Source: Cellulophaga sp. F20128
GTDB lineage: Bacteria; Bacteroidota; Bacteroidia; Flavobacteriales; Flavobacteriaceae
Assembly: GCF_023015805.1 (NCBI RefSeq)
Contig: NZ_JALKBA010000012.1
Location: 1 to 64,000 of the forward strand
Reading direction: 5' to 3'
Length of the DNA stretch: 64,000 nucleotides
Below, piece after piece: positions 56,729 through 64,000 of this stretch (within the stretch, counting starts at the first letter, position 1; every line of letters starts with the position of its first letter). A model generated the notes under the pieces. That model worked only from the letters and a program-made list of their open reading frames with translations. It was not told the DNA's origin and made no database searches. Made by a program: the position numbers and the translations under genes.

Positions 56729-59253
56729 AAAAAATACAACTAAAAATTCCAGTTATCCTTCCGCAAGTTCCAAACGAAAAAGATACTTGTGTTGAGCGGC
56801 TTATAAAAGAATTACAGGCTAAAGAGGGCATCGAAAAAGTACACGTTGCCGATACAAAGGAAGATGACACACCACAGCTCTGTTTTCATTATGACCCCGA
56901 TATCATTTCTATAGACCGCATTCAATCCCTCGCCGAACGGACTGGTGCTGAAATTACCGAAAAATACGGGCATTTGCTCATTGAGGTTAAAGGAATCAGA
57001 CATACAAGACAGGCACGTTCCATAGAGAAAAGTCTTTTGGCAATCAATGGGGTTTTGGAGGCTTCCGTTTCGGCCTCTGGAATGGTGCGCCTTGAGTTTG
57101 ATAAAAAGCAAACAAATTTTGATGAAATAAGTAAACAGATTGAAAAGGAAGACCTTCAGGTTAAGCGGAGTTCTTCAAACGAAAATAATTACACCGAAGC
57201 ATCCAAAAAAAAACAGGAACGTTCAAAGAAGGAAGATACTAAAGAGCAAACTTCCACAGAGGGCCACGAGCACAAGGAGGGCGAGACCCACGAGGAAGGA
57301 GAAGAGCACGCCCACGGTGGGGTTTTCGGTAAAAATACGGAGCTTATTTTTTCCATTATCTGTGGGGCACTTCTCGGGATAGGTTTCGGGCTTTCTTATG
57401 TGGAATCCATCCCGGATTGGGTCAGTCTTACTTTGTACATTGGCGCGTACTTTTTCGGTGGTTTCTTTACGGCCAAGGAAGCGGTTCAAACTGTGGCCAA
57501 GGGTGGTTTTGAAATTGATTTTTTAATGCTGGTCGCTGCCATTGGTGCCGCCATTCTGGGAGAATGGGCAGAAGGTGCACTGTTGTTGTTTTTATTTAGC
57601 CTTGGGCACGCCTTGGAACATTACGCAATGAACAAAGCAAGAAAAAGCATTGCCGCGCTTGCAGACCTTGCACCAAAAACAGCCTTGCTTAAAAAAGATG
57701 GTAAGACTGTAGAAGTTGGGATTGAGAAATTGAGTATTGGCGATATTATAGTGGTCAAGCCCAATAGTAAAATATCCGCAGATGGCGTCGTGGTCAACGG
57801 AAAAAGTAGTGTAAACCAAGCACCAATTACTGGGGAAAGTGTACCTGTGGACAAAATCCCTGTGGAAGATAAGGACAGAAACTATTCGGCAGACGATGAT
57901 ATCAAGGATGAAAACCGTGTGTTTGCTGGAACTATCAACGGTAATAGTATGTTGGAAATTAAGGTAATCAAAGAAGCCAAAGACTCTACCCTGTCCCGAT
58001 TGGTTAAACTGGTCAACGAGGCGCAGACCCAAAAGTCCCCCACACAGCTGTTGACCGATAAGTTTGAAAAATACTTTGTGCCATCCGTACTGATATTGGT
58101 TGGTGTCTTGCTCTTTGCCTTTCTGGTCATTGATGAACCGTTTAGTGCCAGCTTTTACCGTGCAATGGCGGTATTGGTAGCTGCAAGTCCCTGTGCTCTG
58201 GCCATTTCAACACCAAGTGCCGTATTGAGCGGTGTGGCGCGAGCAGCGCGTGGTGGTGTACTCATTAAAGGTGGGAGACCGCTGGAAGATTTGGGCGAAT
58301 TGACCGCTTTGGCTTTTGATAAAACAGGCACGCTTACCGAAGGCAAGCCCAAACTTACCGAAGTAGTACCATTGGGGGATATTGAAGAAAATGAACTGTT
58401 AAAGATAGCCGTTGCCGTTGAAAACTTGAGCGACCACCCTTTGGCCAAAGCCGTCGTAAGGGATGGGAAAGAGCGTCTGAAAGGTACTGATATTATCGAT
58501 GCGTCAGATTTGGAAGCAGTTCTCGGAAAAGGTATCAAAGCTTCTTTGGGCAAGGATAAAATCTATATTGGAAACCTTGACTTGTACGAAGACCTCGATG
58601 AAGCAAAACCATCCGAAGATATATCGAATAAAGTAAAAGAACTTGAAGGTGGTGGAAATACTACGATGCTCATAAGAAGGAACAAAGAATATATAGGTAT
58701 CATCGCCCTGATGGACACCCCACGGGAAGCGGCCAAGGAAACACTGAAAAAATTAAAGGAAATCGGTATCAAGCGGATGATAATGCTAACCGGGGATAAT
58801 CAAAAGGTTGCCGATGCCGTTGCTAAAGAAATTGGGTTGACCGATGCCTGGGGAAGCCTGTTGCCAGAGGAAAAAGTAGATGCCATTAAAAAATTAAAAG
58901 AACAGGAATCCAAAGTCGCAATGGTAGGCGACGGTGTGAACGATGCCCCTGCAATGGCAAACAGCACCGTAGGTATCGCAATGGGTGCAGCGGGCAGTGA
59001 TGTGGCCTTGGAAACTGCGGACATTGCCCTAATGGCTGATAAACTGGAAACACTGCCCTTTGCCATAGGTTTGAGCAGGAAGGCAAAGGCCATTATCAAG
59101 CAAAACCTTTGGGTCAGCCTCGGTATTGTGGCATTGCTTATCCCATCGACCATTATGGGTTGGGCCAATATCGGTATTGCAGTGGTCATCCACGAAGGCT
59201 CAACATTACTTGTGGTTTTTAATGCGTTAAGGCTTTTGGCTTATAAGAAATAA
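56725..59253 (+). CDS. P1B-type metal ATPase, P1B-4 signature (SPC, HEGST)
   Basis: 842 residues, all catalytic parts intact: TGES (369-372), SPC in the metal-transport helix (Ser488-Pro489-Cys490), DKTGT with Asp532 phosphorylated, SDHPLA, and GDGVNDAP. The last helix has HEGST (823-827). SPC plus HEGxT defines the P1B-4 subgroup (Co and sometimes Zn, Cd, Fe or Cu) rather than the CPC Cu or Zn types. The N-terminus carries two ferredoxin-like HMA-type domains (about 1-75 and 80-150) that have lost Cys-x-x-Cys. A His/Glu-rich linker (about 170-195, GHEHKEGETHEEGEEHAHGG) follows. It exports metal from cytoplasm to periplasm and lies directly after SpoIIAA-like 1. Confidence 0.93.
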   Translation: MKKIQLKIPVILPQVPNEKDTCVERLIKELQAKEGIEKVHVADTKEDDTPQLCFHYDPDIISIDRIQSLAERTGAEITEKYGHLLIEVKGIRHTRQARSIEKSLLAINGVLEASVSASGMVRLEFDKKQTNFDEISKQIEKEDLQVKRSSSNENNYTEASKKKQERSKKEDTKEQTSTEGHEHKEGETHEEGEEHAHGGVFGKNTELIFSIICGALLGIGFGLSYVESIPDWVSLTLYIGAYFFGGFFTAKEAVQTVAKGGFEIDFLMLVAAIGAAILGEWAEGALLLFLFSLGHALEHYAMNKARKSIAALADLAPKTALLKKDGKTVEVGIEKLSIGDIIVVKPNSKISADGVVVNGKSSVNQAPITGESVPVDKIPVEDKDRNYSADDDIKDENRVFAGTINGNSMLEIKVIKEAKDSTLSRLVKLVNEAQTQKSPTQLLTDKFEKYFVPSVLILVGVLLFAFLVIDEPFSASFYRAMAVLVAASPCALAISTPSAVLSGVARAARGGVLIKGGRPLEDLGELTALAFDKTGTLTEGKPKLTEVVPLGDIEENELLKIAVAVENLSDHPLAKAVVRDGKERLKGTDIIDASDLEAVLGKGIKASLGKDKIYIGNLDLYEDLDEAKPSEDISNKVKELEGGGNTTMLIRRNKEYIGIIALMDTPREAAKETLKKLKEIGIKRMIMLTGDNQKVADAVAKEIGLTDAWGSLLPEEKVDAIKKLKEQESKVAMVGDGVNDAPAMANSTVGIAMGAAGSDVALETADIALMADKLETLPFAIGLSRKAKAIIKQNLWVSLGIVALLIPSTIMGWANIGIAVVIHEGSTLLVVFNALRLLAYKK

Positions 59254-59290
59254 ATTTAATAAAAAGGGTTGCTTTTGAATCAAGGTTAAA

Positions 59291-59725
59291 ATGACCAAAA
59301 CGGAAAAAATATTATCATATCACGGTATTCGCCCTACTAAAATGAGGTCGAAGATATACAAGTTCCTGAAAAGGAAACAAAGTGCCGTGTCCTTTTCCGA
59401 TTTGAAAAAGGCTTTTGTTCAAAAGAGCGAAACCAATAAAACAGCAAACAGAACTACCTTTTATCGCAACCTCAAAATTTTTGAGGATAAAAGGCTAATT
59501 CATCAGATTAATGATGGGGTCGGAGTGGCAAAATATGCGATTTCTGATGAAAACGCCAAAGTTAAATATGGTATAGATTTACATATGCACTTTCATTGCA
59601 CCGATTGTAGGAGAACAATCTGTTTACCGAATAAGATATCGGAAGAAAGCTTGCCAGACGATTATGAAGTGAGCGATGTGAATCTGGTATTAAAGGGAAT
59701 ATGTGAAAAATGCAGGCAAAAATAA
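59291..59725 (+). CDS. Fur-family metalloregulator 2
   Basis: 144 residues, a second Fur-type winged-helix regulator (GIRPTKMRSKIYKFLKRK, then NRTTFYRNLKIFEDKRLIHQ). The metal domain has HMHFHCTDCRRTICL and CEKC. It is recognisably paralogous to regulator 1 (same INDGVGVAKY / IEDGTGVIKY block) but clearly diverged, so the two may sense different metals or bind different sites. It starts 37 nt after the P1B-4 ATPase. A structured intergenic region follows before the permease gene. Confidence 0.88.
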   Translation: MTKTEKILSYHGIRPTKMRSKIYKFLKRKQSAVSFSDLKKAFVQKSETNKTANRTTFYRNLKIFEDKRLIHQINDGVGVAKYAISDENAKVKYGIDLHMHFHCTDCRRTICLPNKISEESLPDDYEVSDVNLVLKGICEKCRQK

Positions 59726-59726
59726 C

Positions 59727-59789
59727 AGGTGGGAGTTCCAGAACTCTGAACCCTTGCGCCCAATGGTCAGGTTCAGGTTTCTTCCACCT
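59727..59789 (+). ncRNA. Nested inverted repeats, possible structured leader of the permease gene
   Basis: Outer arms AGGTGG (59727-59732) and CCACCT (59784-59789) enclose CTGAACC (59746-59752) and GGTTCAG (59770-59776), with a third dyad GAGTTC-CA-GAACTC (59733-59746) inside. The pairs are consistent with a folded RNA of about 63 nt starting just after the fur2 stop and ending 20 nt before the permease ATG. It matches no riboswitch class I can name. A DNA operator or mobile-element remnant is also possible. Confidence 0.4.
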
Positions 59790-59809
59790 TCTCTAACTTA
59801 AAAAATATT

Positions 59810-61126
59810 ATGGTAGAACTAAAAAAATCCTTGGGTACGCTTCGACTTACGTTTTATGGTGTTGGCACAATTGTGGGCGCAGGAATCTATACCGTGATTG
59901 GCGCGGCAGCTGGACAGGCAGGAACCGATATTTGGTTGAGCTTTATTTTTGCGGCAGTTGCAGCCAGTATTTCTGCAATGTCTTATGCAGAATTATCATC
60001 TACCTACCCCAATGCAGGCGCAGAATTTATATTTGTAAGGAAAGCATTTCCAAAAATCGACATTCCTTCCTTTCTTACGGGTTGGACCGTTGCCTTCCAT
60101 AGTTCGGCAACAATTGCAGCCGTACTATTGGCATTTTCGGGATATTTCAATACCTTTTTTGAAGTACCGGGATTATTGATAAGCTATGGTGTACTGCTGC
60201 TGCTTGCCCTGATAAGTGTTACAGGAATCAAGAAATCATCTACTGCTAATATTATAATGGTCAGTATTCAATTGTTAGGTTTGCTCATTCTTATCTTTAT
60301 AGGCCTTAAAGAAACAGGCCTGCCAAAAGCTGAAATTTTTCAAATCAACTCATTCTCTGGAACACTTGCGGCTACGGCAACTTTGTTTTTTGTCTATACT
60401 GGCTTTGAACATATGGCATCTTTGGGTTCAGAAGTTAAAAATCCAGGAAAAACAATTCCTCGTGCCTTTTTGCTGACAATGGTAATTACCACTATCTTTT
60501 ATTTACTCATTTCTTTTACGGTACTTAACATAGCTGACCCTTTAGCTATTTCAAAGGTAGATTCGCCATTGTCCTTGGCAGCATCGAATCTTAACTCTTG
60601 GCTACCAGTAGTTTTAGCAGTTGCAGCATTATTTGCTACAGCCAATGCTGCGTTTAGCGGTATCATTTCCATAAGTAGGTTATTATTCGGAATGGCAAGC
60701 GTGGGCGAACTTCCAAAATTTATGACTAAAGTAAATGCACAAAAAGTACCTTGGGTAACCACATTTGTGGTTATGGCTGCGGTCGCTTGTTTTTTACTGT
60801 TGGGCGATATTAAAATTGTAGCGGGTATGTCCTCTTTAGGCGCACTGCTTGTGTTTGTCGCCGTAAATATTGCACTCATTGTTTTACGTTTTAAAGAACC
60901 AACGCAGAACAGACCTTTCAGAGTGCCATTGTCCATTGGCAAAGTTCCAGTACTGCCCATTTTGGCCATATTAGTTAGCCTAACTCTAATTATTCAGTAT
61001 GATGGATTGGTTTACGCTGCCTTTGTAGGAGCGATAATAGTGGGAATAATACTCGATTATTTTTTGGATAAAAGAGAAAAAAAAGATATAGACCCCAAAG
61101 AAGAAAATGAATTGTTTAAACACTAA
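59810..61126 (+). CDS. APC-family amino acid permease
   Basis: 438 residues with about 12 membrane helices. The helix 1 unwound motif is GVGTIVGAGIYTVIGAAAG and the helix 6 region is TLFFVYTGFEHMASLGSEVKNPGKTIPRA, both diagnostic of APC transporters. It imports or exchanges an amino acid or related amine. Presence inside a metal island is unusual. It might move histidine, cysteine or another metal-chelating compound (speculation). A short charged C-terminal tail ends the protein. The next gene follows after 9 nt. Confidence 0.9.
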   Translation: MVELKKSLGTLRLTFYGVGTIVGAGIYTVIGAAAGQAGTDIWLSFIFAAVAASISAMSYAELSSTYPNAGAEFIFVRKAFPKIDIPSFLTGWTVAFHSSATIAAVLLAFSGYFNTFFEVPGLLISYGVLLLLALISVTGIKKSSTANIIMVSIQLLGLLILIFIGLKETGLPKAEIFQINSFSGTLAATATLFFVYTGFEHMASLGSEVKNPGKTIPRAFLLTMVITTIFYLLISFTVLNIADPLAISKVDSPLSLAASNLNSWLPVVLAVAALFATANAAFSGIISISRLLFGMASVGELPKFMTKVNAQKVPWVTTFVVMAAVACFLLLGDIKIVAGMSSLGALLVFVAVNIALIVLRFKEPTQNRPFRVPLSIGKVPVLPILAILVSLTLIIQYDGLVYAAFVGAIIVGIILDYFLDKREKKDIDPKEENELFKH

Positions 61127-61135
61127 TACATTTTT

Positions 61136-61312
61136 ATGGACTGGACATTTGAAGAATTTAGAACAGAGCTTGACACCCTTAATCCAGCGGTACGAAAAAA
61201 GGCAATCGAAATTGCGAATGACTTAATAGAAAAGGAAGGTCTTTCACAAGATTTAGCCATCAAAAAAGCAATTGTTATGGCTGAAGAATGGTTTTATGAT
61301 TTGGAAGGTTAA
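61136..61312 (+). CDS. 58-residue acidic helical protein, unknown
   Basis: Frame starting MDWTFEEFRTELDTLNPAVR and ending EEWFYDLEG. It is predicted to be mainly helical with conserved-looking Trp and aromatic residues and no signal peptide. It lies 9 nt after the permease and 36 nt before the next small gene. No family was recognised. It may be an accessory factor of the permease or of the ATPase. Confidence 0.6.
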   Translation: MDWTFEEFRTELDTLNPAVRKKAIEIANDLIEKEGLSQDLAIKKAIVMAEEWFYDLEG

Positions 61313-61348
61313 TCTTTAAAATTTTGGACTCCTTTAATTTTAAAATAG

Positions 61349-61618
61349 ATGATAAAAATTAAGAAATTATCAATTCCCATACTAGTAGGGTTCGCCATAG
61401 GTGTATTTATTATTCAACCCTTGGGAATCACTATTTTTAACTATGGAAATCAAGCTAATGAAATTAATTGGCTGCAATATTTGAAAAGTAATTTAGTCGA
61501 AATTTTGAATATAAACGGGAATCAAATTGTCGAGAATATTCTGTTTGGACTGTTAGGTGCAAGTGTTGCATTGATTTTTTATTTAGGTAAAATGGAAAAG
61601 AATATCGATAATAAGTGA
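61349..61618 (+). CDS. 89-residue membrane protein, unknown
   Basis: Two membrane helices (IPILVGFAIGVFIIQPLGI, about 8-26, and NILFGLLGASVALIFYLG, about 63-80) with a soluble connector and a basic tail. No Cys or His ligands are seen in the helices, so metal transport is not indicated. It lies in the island between the permease and SpoIIAA-like 2. No family was recognised. Confidence 0.6.
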   Translation: MIKIKKLSIPILVGFAIGVFIIQPLGITIFNYGNQANEINWLQYLKSNLVEILNINGNQIVENILFGLLGASVALIFYLGKMEKNIDNK

Positions 61619-61654
61619 CAATTATATTTTAAAATTAAATAATCTGCGATATAT

Positions 61655-61677
61655 GAAGTGGCCAATAAATGCACTTC
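61655..61677. promoter_or_regulatory. Dyad GAAGTG-N11-CACTTC before SpoIIAA-like 2
   Basis: Perfect 6-bp inverted repeat with an 11-nt centre in the 102-nt gap. It may be the operator of the SpoIIAA-like 2/ATPase 2 unit. No T-run follows, so it is not a terminator. Confidence 0.35.
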
Positions 61678-61720
61678 CATAGCACTATATATTTCATTAA
61701 ATTGATAAAAAAATAAAATT

Positions 61721-62077
61721 ATGATACAGTTTGTAAATTCTAAAAACGAAAATTTAATTGCCGCAAAATTGGAAGGCAAAATATCTACAAGCGATGTAGA
61801 ACTGATACATTCCCGAATTGATGAAATCCTGAACAGCAACCAGAAGGTTGATTTCTATTTTGAAATGCACGATTTCCACGGTTACGACCTGCAAGGTCTT
61901 TGGGCAGATATTAAAGTAGACAACTCCCATCTTTCCGATTATGGCAAAATGGCATTTGTGGGCGAAAGGAAATGGCAAGAATGGGCTGCCAAGGCAACCG
62001 ATTTCTTTACCGGTTCAGAGGTAAGATATTTTGATTTAAAAGATAAGGAACAAGCCAAGCAATGGATAAATTTATAA
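61721..62077 (+). CDS. SpoIIAA-like (STAS-fold) protein 2
   Basis: 118 residues. The family pattern is MIQFVNSKNENLIAAKLEGK, DFYFEMHDFHGYDLQGLWAD, then KMAFVGERKWQEWAAKATDFF and AKQWI. It has the same block order as SpoIIAA-like 1 (EM..F.G, VG..KWQE, A..WI) but differs in most residues. The gene ends 9 nt before the ATPase 2 start, so it is again directly upstream of a metal ATPase. Confidence 0.85.
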   Translation: MIQFVNSKNENLIAAKLEGKISTSDVELIHSRIDEILNSNQKVDFYFEMHDFHGYDLQGLWADIKVDNSHLSDYGKMAFVGERKWQEWAAKATDFFTGSEVRYFDLKDKEQAKQWINL

Positions 62078-62086
62078 TAAAATAAA

Positions 62087-64000
62087 ATGAGCAAGAAAAA
62101 ACAAAATCTTCGTGATATCAATACCGAAGAACATAAAGGAGAACACGCACACGACGATGGCCACAACCATAGCGACCCGGAAAGTGTAGGAAAATTTAAA
62201 ACCTATCTACCAGCAATTTTCAGTTTTGTGATGCTGATTATCGGTATCGCTATGGACTATTTTGATGTTGCATTTTTTAAGGATTGGGTACGTATCGTTT
62301 GGTATGTAATAGCATACCTTCCAGTAGGTTTTCCCGTGATAAAAGAAGGCTGGAACAGCATCATAAAAGGCGATTTCTTTACGGAATTTCTTTTGATGTC
62401 CATTGCTACCATTGGAGCATTCGCCATTGGCGAATATCCCGAAGGTGTGGCAGTAATGCTTTTTTACGCAGTGGGCGAATTGTTCCAAAACGCAGCGGTC
62501 AATCGAGCCAAAAGCAATATTAAAGCCTTGCTCGATGTAAGACCTAATGAAGCTTTGGTTTATCGAAACAACGATTACATTTCTGTAAATCCTGAAACCG
62601 TTGAAATTGGCGAAAAAGTACAGGTTCGTGTGGGCGAAAAAATTCCTTTGGATGGGGTGTTGCTATCAAAAAAAGGCTCGTTCAATACAGCAGCCTTGAC
62701 AGGGGAAAGTAAACCTGATACTATTGCAAAAGGCGAAAAGGTGTTTGCCGGAAGTATCAATCTGGATGGTGTGATTGAAATTGAGACCACCAAAGAATTT
62801 AAGGACAGTTCCATTGCCCGAATTCTCGATATGGTGCAGAATGCAACAGCTCGTAAATCGAAAACCGAATTGTTCATTAGAAAGTTCGCAAGAATCTATA
62901 CACCTATTGTTGTCTTTCTTGCGATTGGATTGACGTTTATACCCTACTTTTTTGTGGACGATTATATCTTTAGCGATTGGTTATACAGAGCCTTAATTTT
63001 TCTTGTGATTTCTTGTCCTTGTGCTTTGGTTATTTCTATTCCTTTAGGTTATTTCGGAGGATTGGGAGCAGCTTCAAAAAATGGCATTCTGTTTAAAGGA
63101 GCATCGTATTTGGATGAAATGACAAAGGTTAATACCGTTGTTATGGACAAAACCGGAACCGTGACCAAAGGTGTGTTCAAAATCAAGGAAATAAAAGCCA
63201 TTGATTGGAATGAGCCTGAATTTATGAAATACCTAATGGCGATGGAAGAACAATCTACCCATCCCATTGCCAAGGCAATTATGGAATATAAAGCCGATGG
63301 CGAAGATTTTCAAGCTTCCGAAGTAACTGAAATAGCAGGAAAAGGTCTAAAGGGAACAGTAAACGGTAAAACCGTATTGGTAGGTAACAAACCATTGATG
63401 ACGTCAAACAACATCGAAGTTCCATCTGAAACCGACAACATAGTAGAATCTATCGTGATGGTTTCCATTGAGGGCAAATTTGCTGGTTATGTAATTATTG
63501 CAGACGAGTTGAAGGATGATGCTCACGAAGCCATCAAACAAATCCGTGAATCAGGAATTACCAAAATAATAATGCTTTCGGGCGATAAGGATTCTATTAC
63601 GCAACAAGTCGCAAAAGAAATGGGTGTAGATTGGGCAAAAGGGGGTTTGCTTCCAGAAGATAAATTGAAAGAAGTCGAAAAGCTGATGTCCGAAAACAAC
63701 AACAAAGTAGCTTTTATTGGAGATGGCATCAATGATGCACCCGTATTGGCGGTTAGCGATGTAGGTATTGCAATGGGTGGATTGGGTAGTGATGTGGCAA
63801 TAGAAACTGCAGACGTTATCATCCAAACAGACCAACCGAGCAAAATTGCAAAGGCTATAAAAATTGGTAAATCCACACGTCGCATCGTTTGGCAGAACAT
63901 TATTTTAGCATTCGGAGTAAAAGCAGTTGTTTTAGTATTGGGTGCAGGAGGTCTGGCAACGATGTGGGAGGCGGTTTTCGCAGATGTGGGCGTGGCTTTA
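62087..64000 (+). CDS. P1B-type Zn/Cd-class metal ATPase, cut by the window end
   Basis: 638 residues visible from the ATG; the frame is open to the last base, so the 3' end is missing. The N-terminus has a His/Asp-rich segment (EEHKGEHAHDDGHNHSDPES) and no HMA domain. TGES is followed by Cys310-Pro311-Cys312 in the transport helix, DKTGT with Asp354, and GDGINDAP. The last visible residues FADVGVAL carry Asp633, matching the helix-8 Asp that defines the P1B-2 (ZntA/CadA) group. It should export Zn, Cd or Pb to the periplasm. Probably only about 15-25 residues are missing. Confidence 0.93.
   Translation, partial: MSKKKQNLRDINTEEHKGEHAHDDGHNHSDPESVGKFKTYLPAIFSFVMLIIGIAMDYFDVAFFKDWVRIVWYVIAYLPVGFPVIKEGWNSIIKGDFFTEFLLMSIATIGAFAIGEYPEGVAVMLFYAVGELFQNAAVNRAKSNIKALLDVRPNEALVYRNNDYISVNPETVEIGEKVQVRVGEKIPLDGVLLSKKGSFNTAALTGESKPDTIAKGEKVFAGSINLDGVIEIETTKEFKDSSIARILDMVQNATARKSKTELFIRKFARIYTPIVVFLAIGLTFIPYFFVDDYIFSDWLYRALIFLVISCPCALVISIPLGYFGGLGAASKNGILFKGASYLDEMTKVNTVVMDKTGTVTKGVFKIKEIKAIDWNEPEFMKYLMAMEEQSTHPIAKAIMEYKADGEDFQASEVTEIAGKGLKGTVNGKTVLVGNKPLMTSNNIEVPSETDNIVESIVMVSIEGKFAGYVIIADELKDDAHEAIKQIRESGITKIIMLSGDKDSITQQVAKEMGVDWAKGGLLPEDKLKEVEKLMSENNNKVAFIGDGINDAPVLAVSDVGIAMGGLGSDVAIETADVIIQTDQPSKIAKAIKIGKSTRRIVWQNIILAFGVKAVVLVLGAGGLATMWEAVFADVGVAL

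Noticed and set aside
57592-59189. Several long minus-strand frames inside the P1B-4 ATPase gene
   Set aside because: The plus strand encodes a full set of ATPase motifs. The minus frames show no known domain and follow from codon bias.
60499-60969. 156-codon minus-strand frame inside the APC permease
   Set aside because: The permease is intact on the plus strand, and the minus frame has no recognisable features.
49006-64000. Calling the island an integrative conjugative element
   Set aside because: No integrase, relaxase, Tra or mobilisation gene is visible in the window, so only an island of unknown type can be supported.

Overview
The window looks like chromosome of a marine-type flavobacterium (Bacteroidota, Flavobacteriaceae). 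The sequence is AT-rich. Many genes carry the Bacteroidota promoter pattern TTG-N19..21-TAnnTTTG instead of E. coli-type boxes, and Shine-Dalgarno sites are weak or absent. The gene content also fits: a type IX secretion sorting domain, a Porin_10-type porin, SusC/TonB-like barrels with CarboxypepD_reg domains, GSCFA, DUF4136, DUF5522 and a LysS with a C-terminal extension. Species cannot be named from sequence alone.

Positions 1-49,000 are mostly housekeeping chromosome. From the left they hold a porin on the minus strand, a large T9SS-secreted propeller protein with its lipoprotein partner, rnhB, several envelope proteins of unknown role, lipB with a small yqaE/Pmp3 gene, a GDSL lipoprotein and lysS. 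A five-gene operon follows (15.75-23.7 kb) of planctomycete-type cytochrome genes: DUF1549/DUF1553, Tat-exported DUF1501, a TIM-barrel isomerase, a DUF2231-cytochrome and an SLC13 transporter. Next are a HExxHxxGxxH metalloprotease, two small envelope proteins, a minus-strand operon (HExxH mini-protein, ACC-deaminase-like enzyme, glucosaminidase/LysM lipoprotein, hemL), DUF5522, a DUF4136 lipoprotein and an enlarged aromatic amino acid hydroxylase. The last part holds the alaS-GSCFA-DUF4230 operon, an M23-MerR-LemA-TPM-TPM operon, an outer-membrane barrel receptor, the GTPase genes der and era, and a sodium:alanine symporter.

At 48,933-49,005 lies an initiator tRNA gene (CAU anticodon). Immediately beyond it the content changes to a metal-resistance island that runs off the right edge. 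In order it holds a secreted His/Asp/Cys-rich peptide, a CzcA-type RND pump fused to its own TolC-like outer-membrane factor, a His/Glu-rich CzcB-type adaptor, a P-II-like protein, a Fur-family regulator, a SpoIIAA-like protein and a P1B-4-type ATPase. A second Fur, an APC permease, two unknown small proteins, a second SpoIIAA-like protein and a CPC-type (Zn/Cd class) ATPase cut by the window end complete it. The parts form a coherent pathway: ATPases export metal from cytoplasm to periplasm, the adaptor and RND-TolC fusion carry it out of the cell, and Fur, P-II and SpoIIAA-like proteins are the likely sensors or regulators. The repeated pairing of a SpoIIAA-like gene directly in front of a P-type ATPase, together with the one-polypeptide pump/channel and the P-II gene, is the most interesting feature of the window. 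No integrase, transposase, CRISPR array or rRNA gene was seen.
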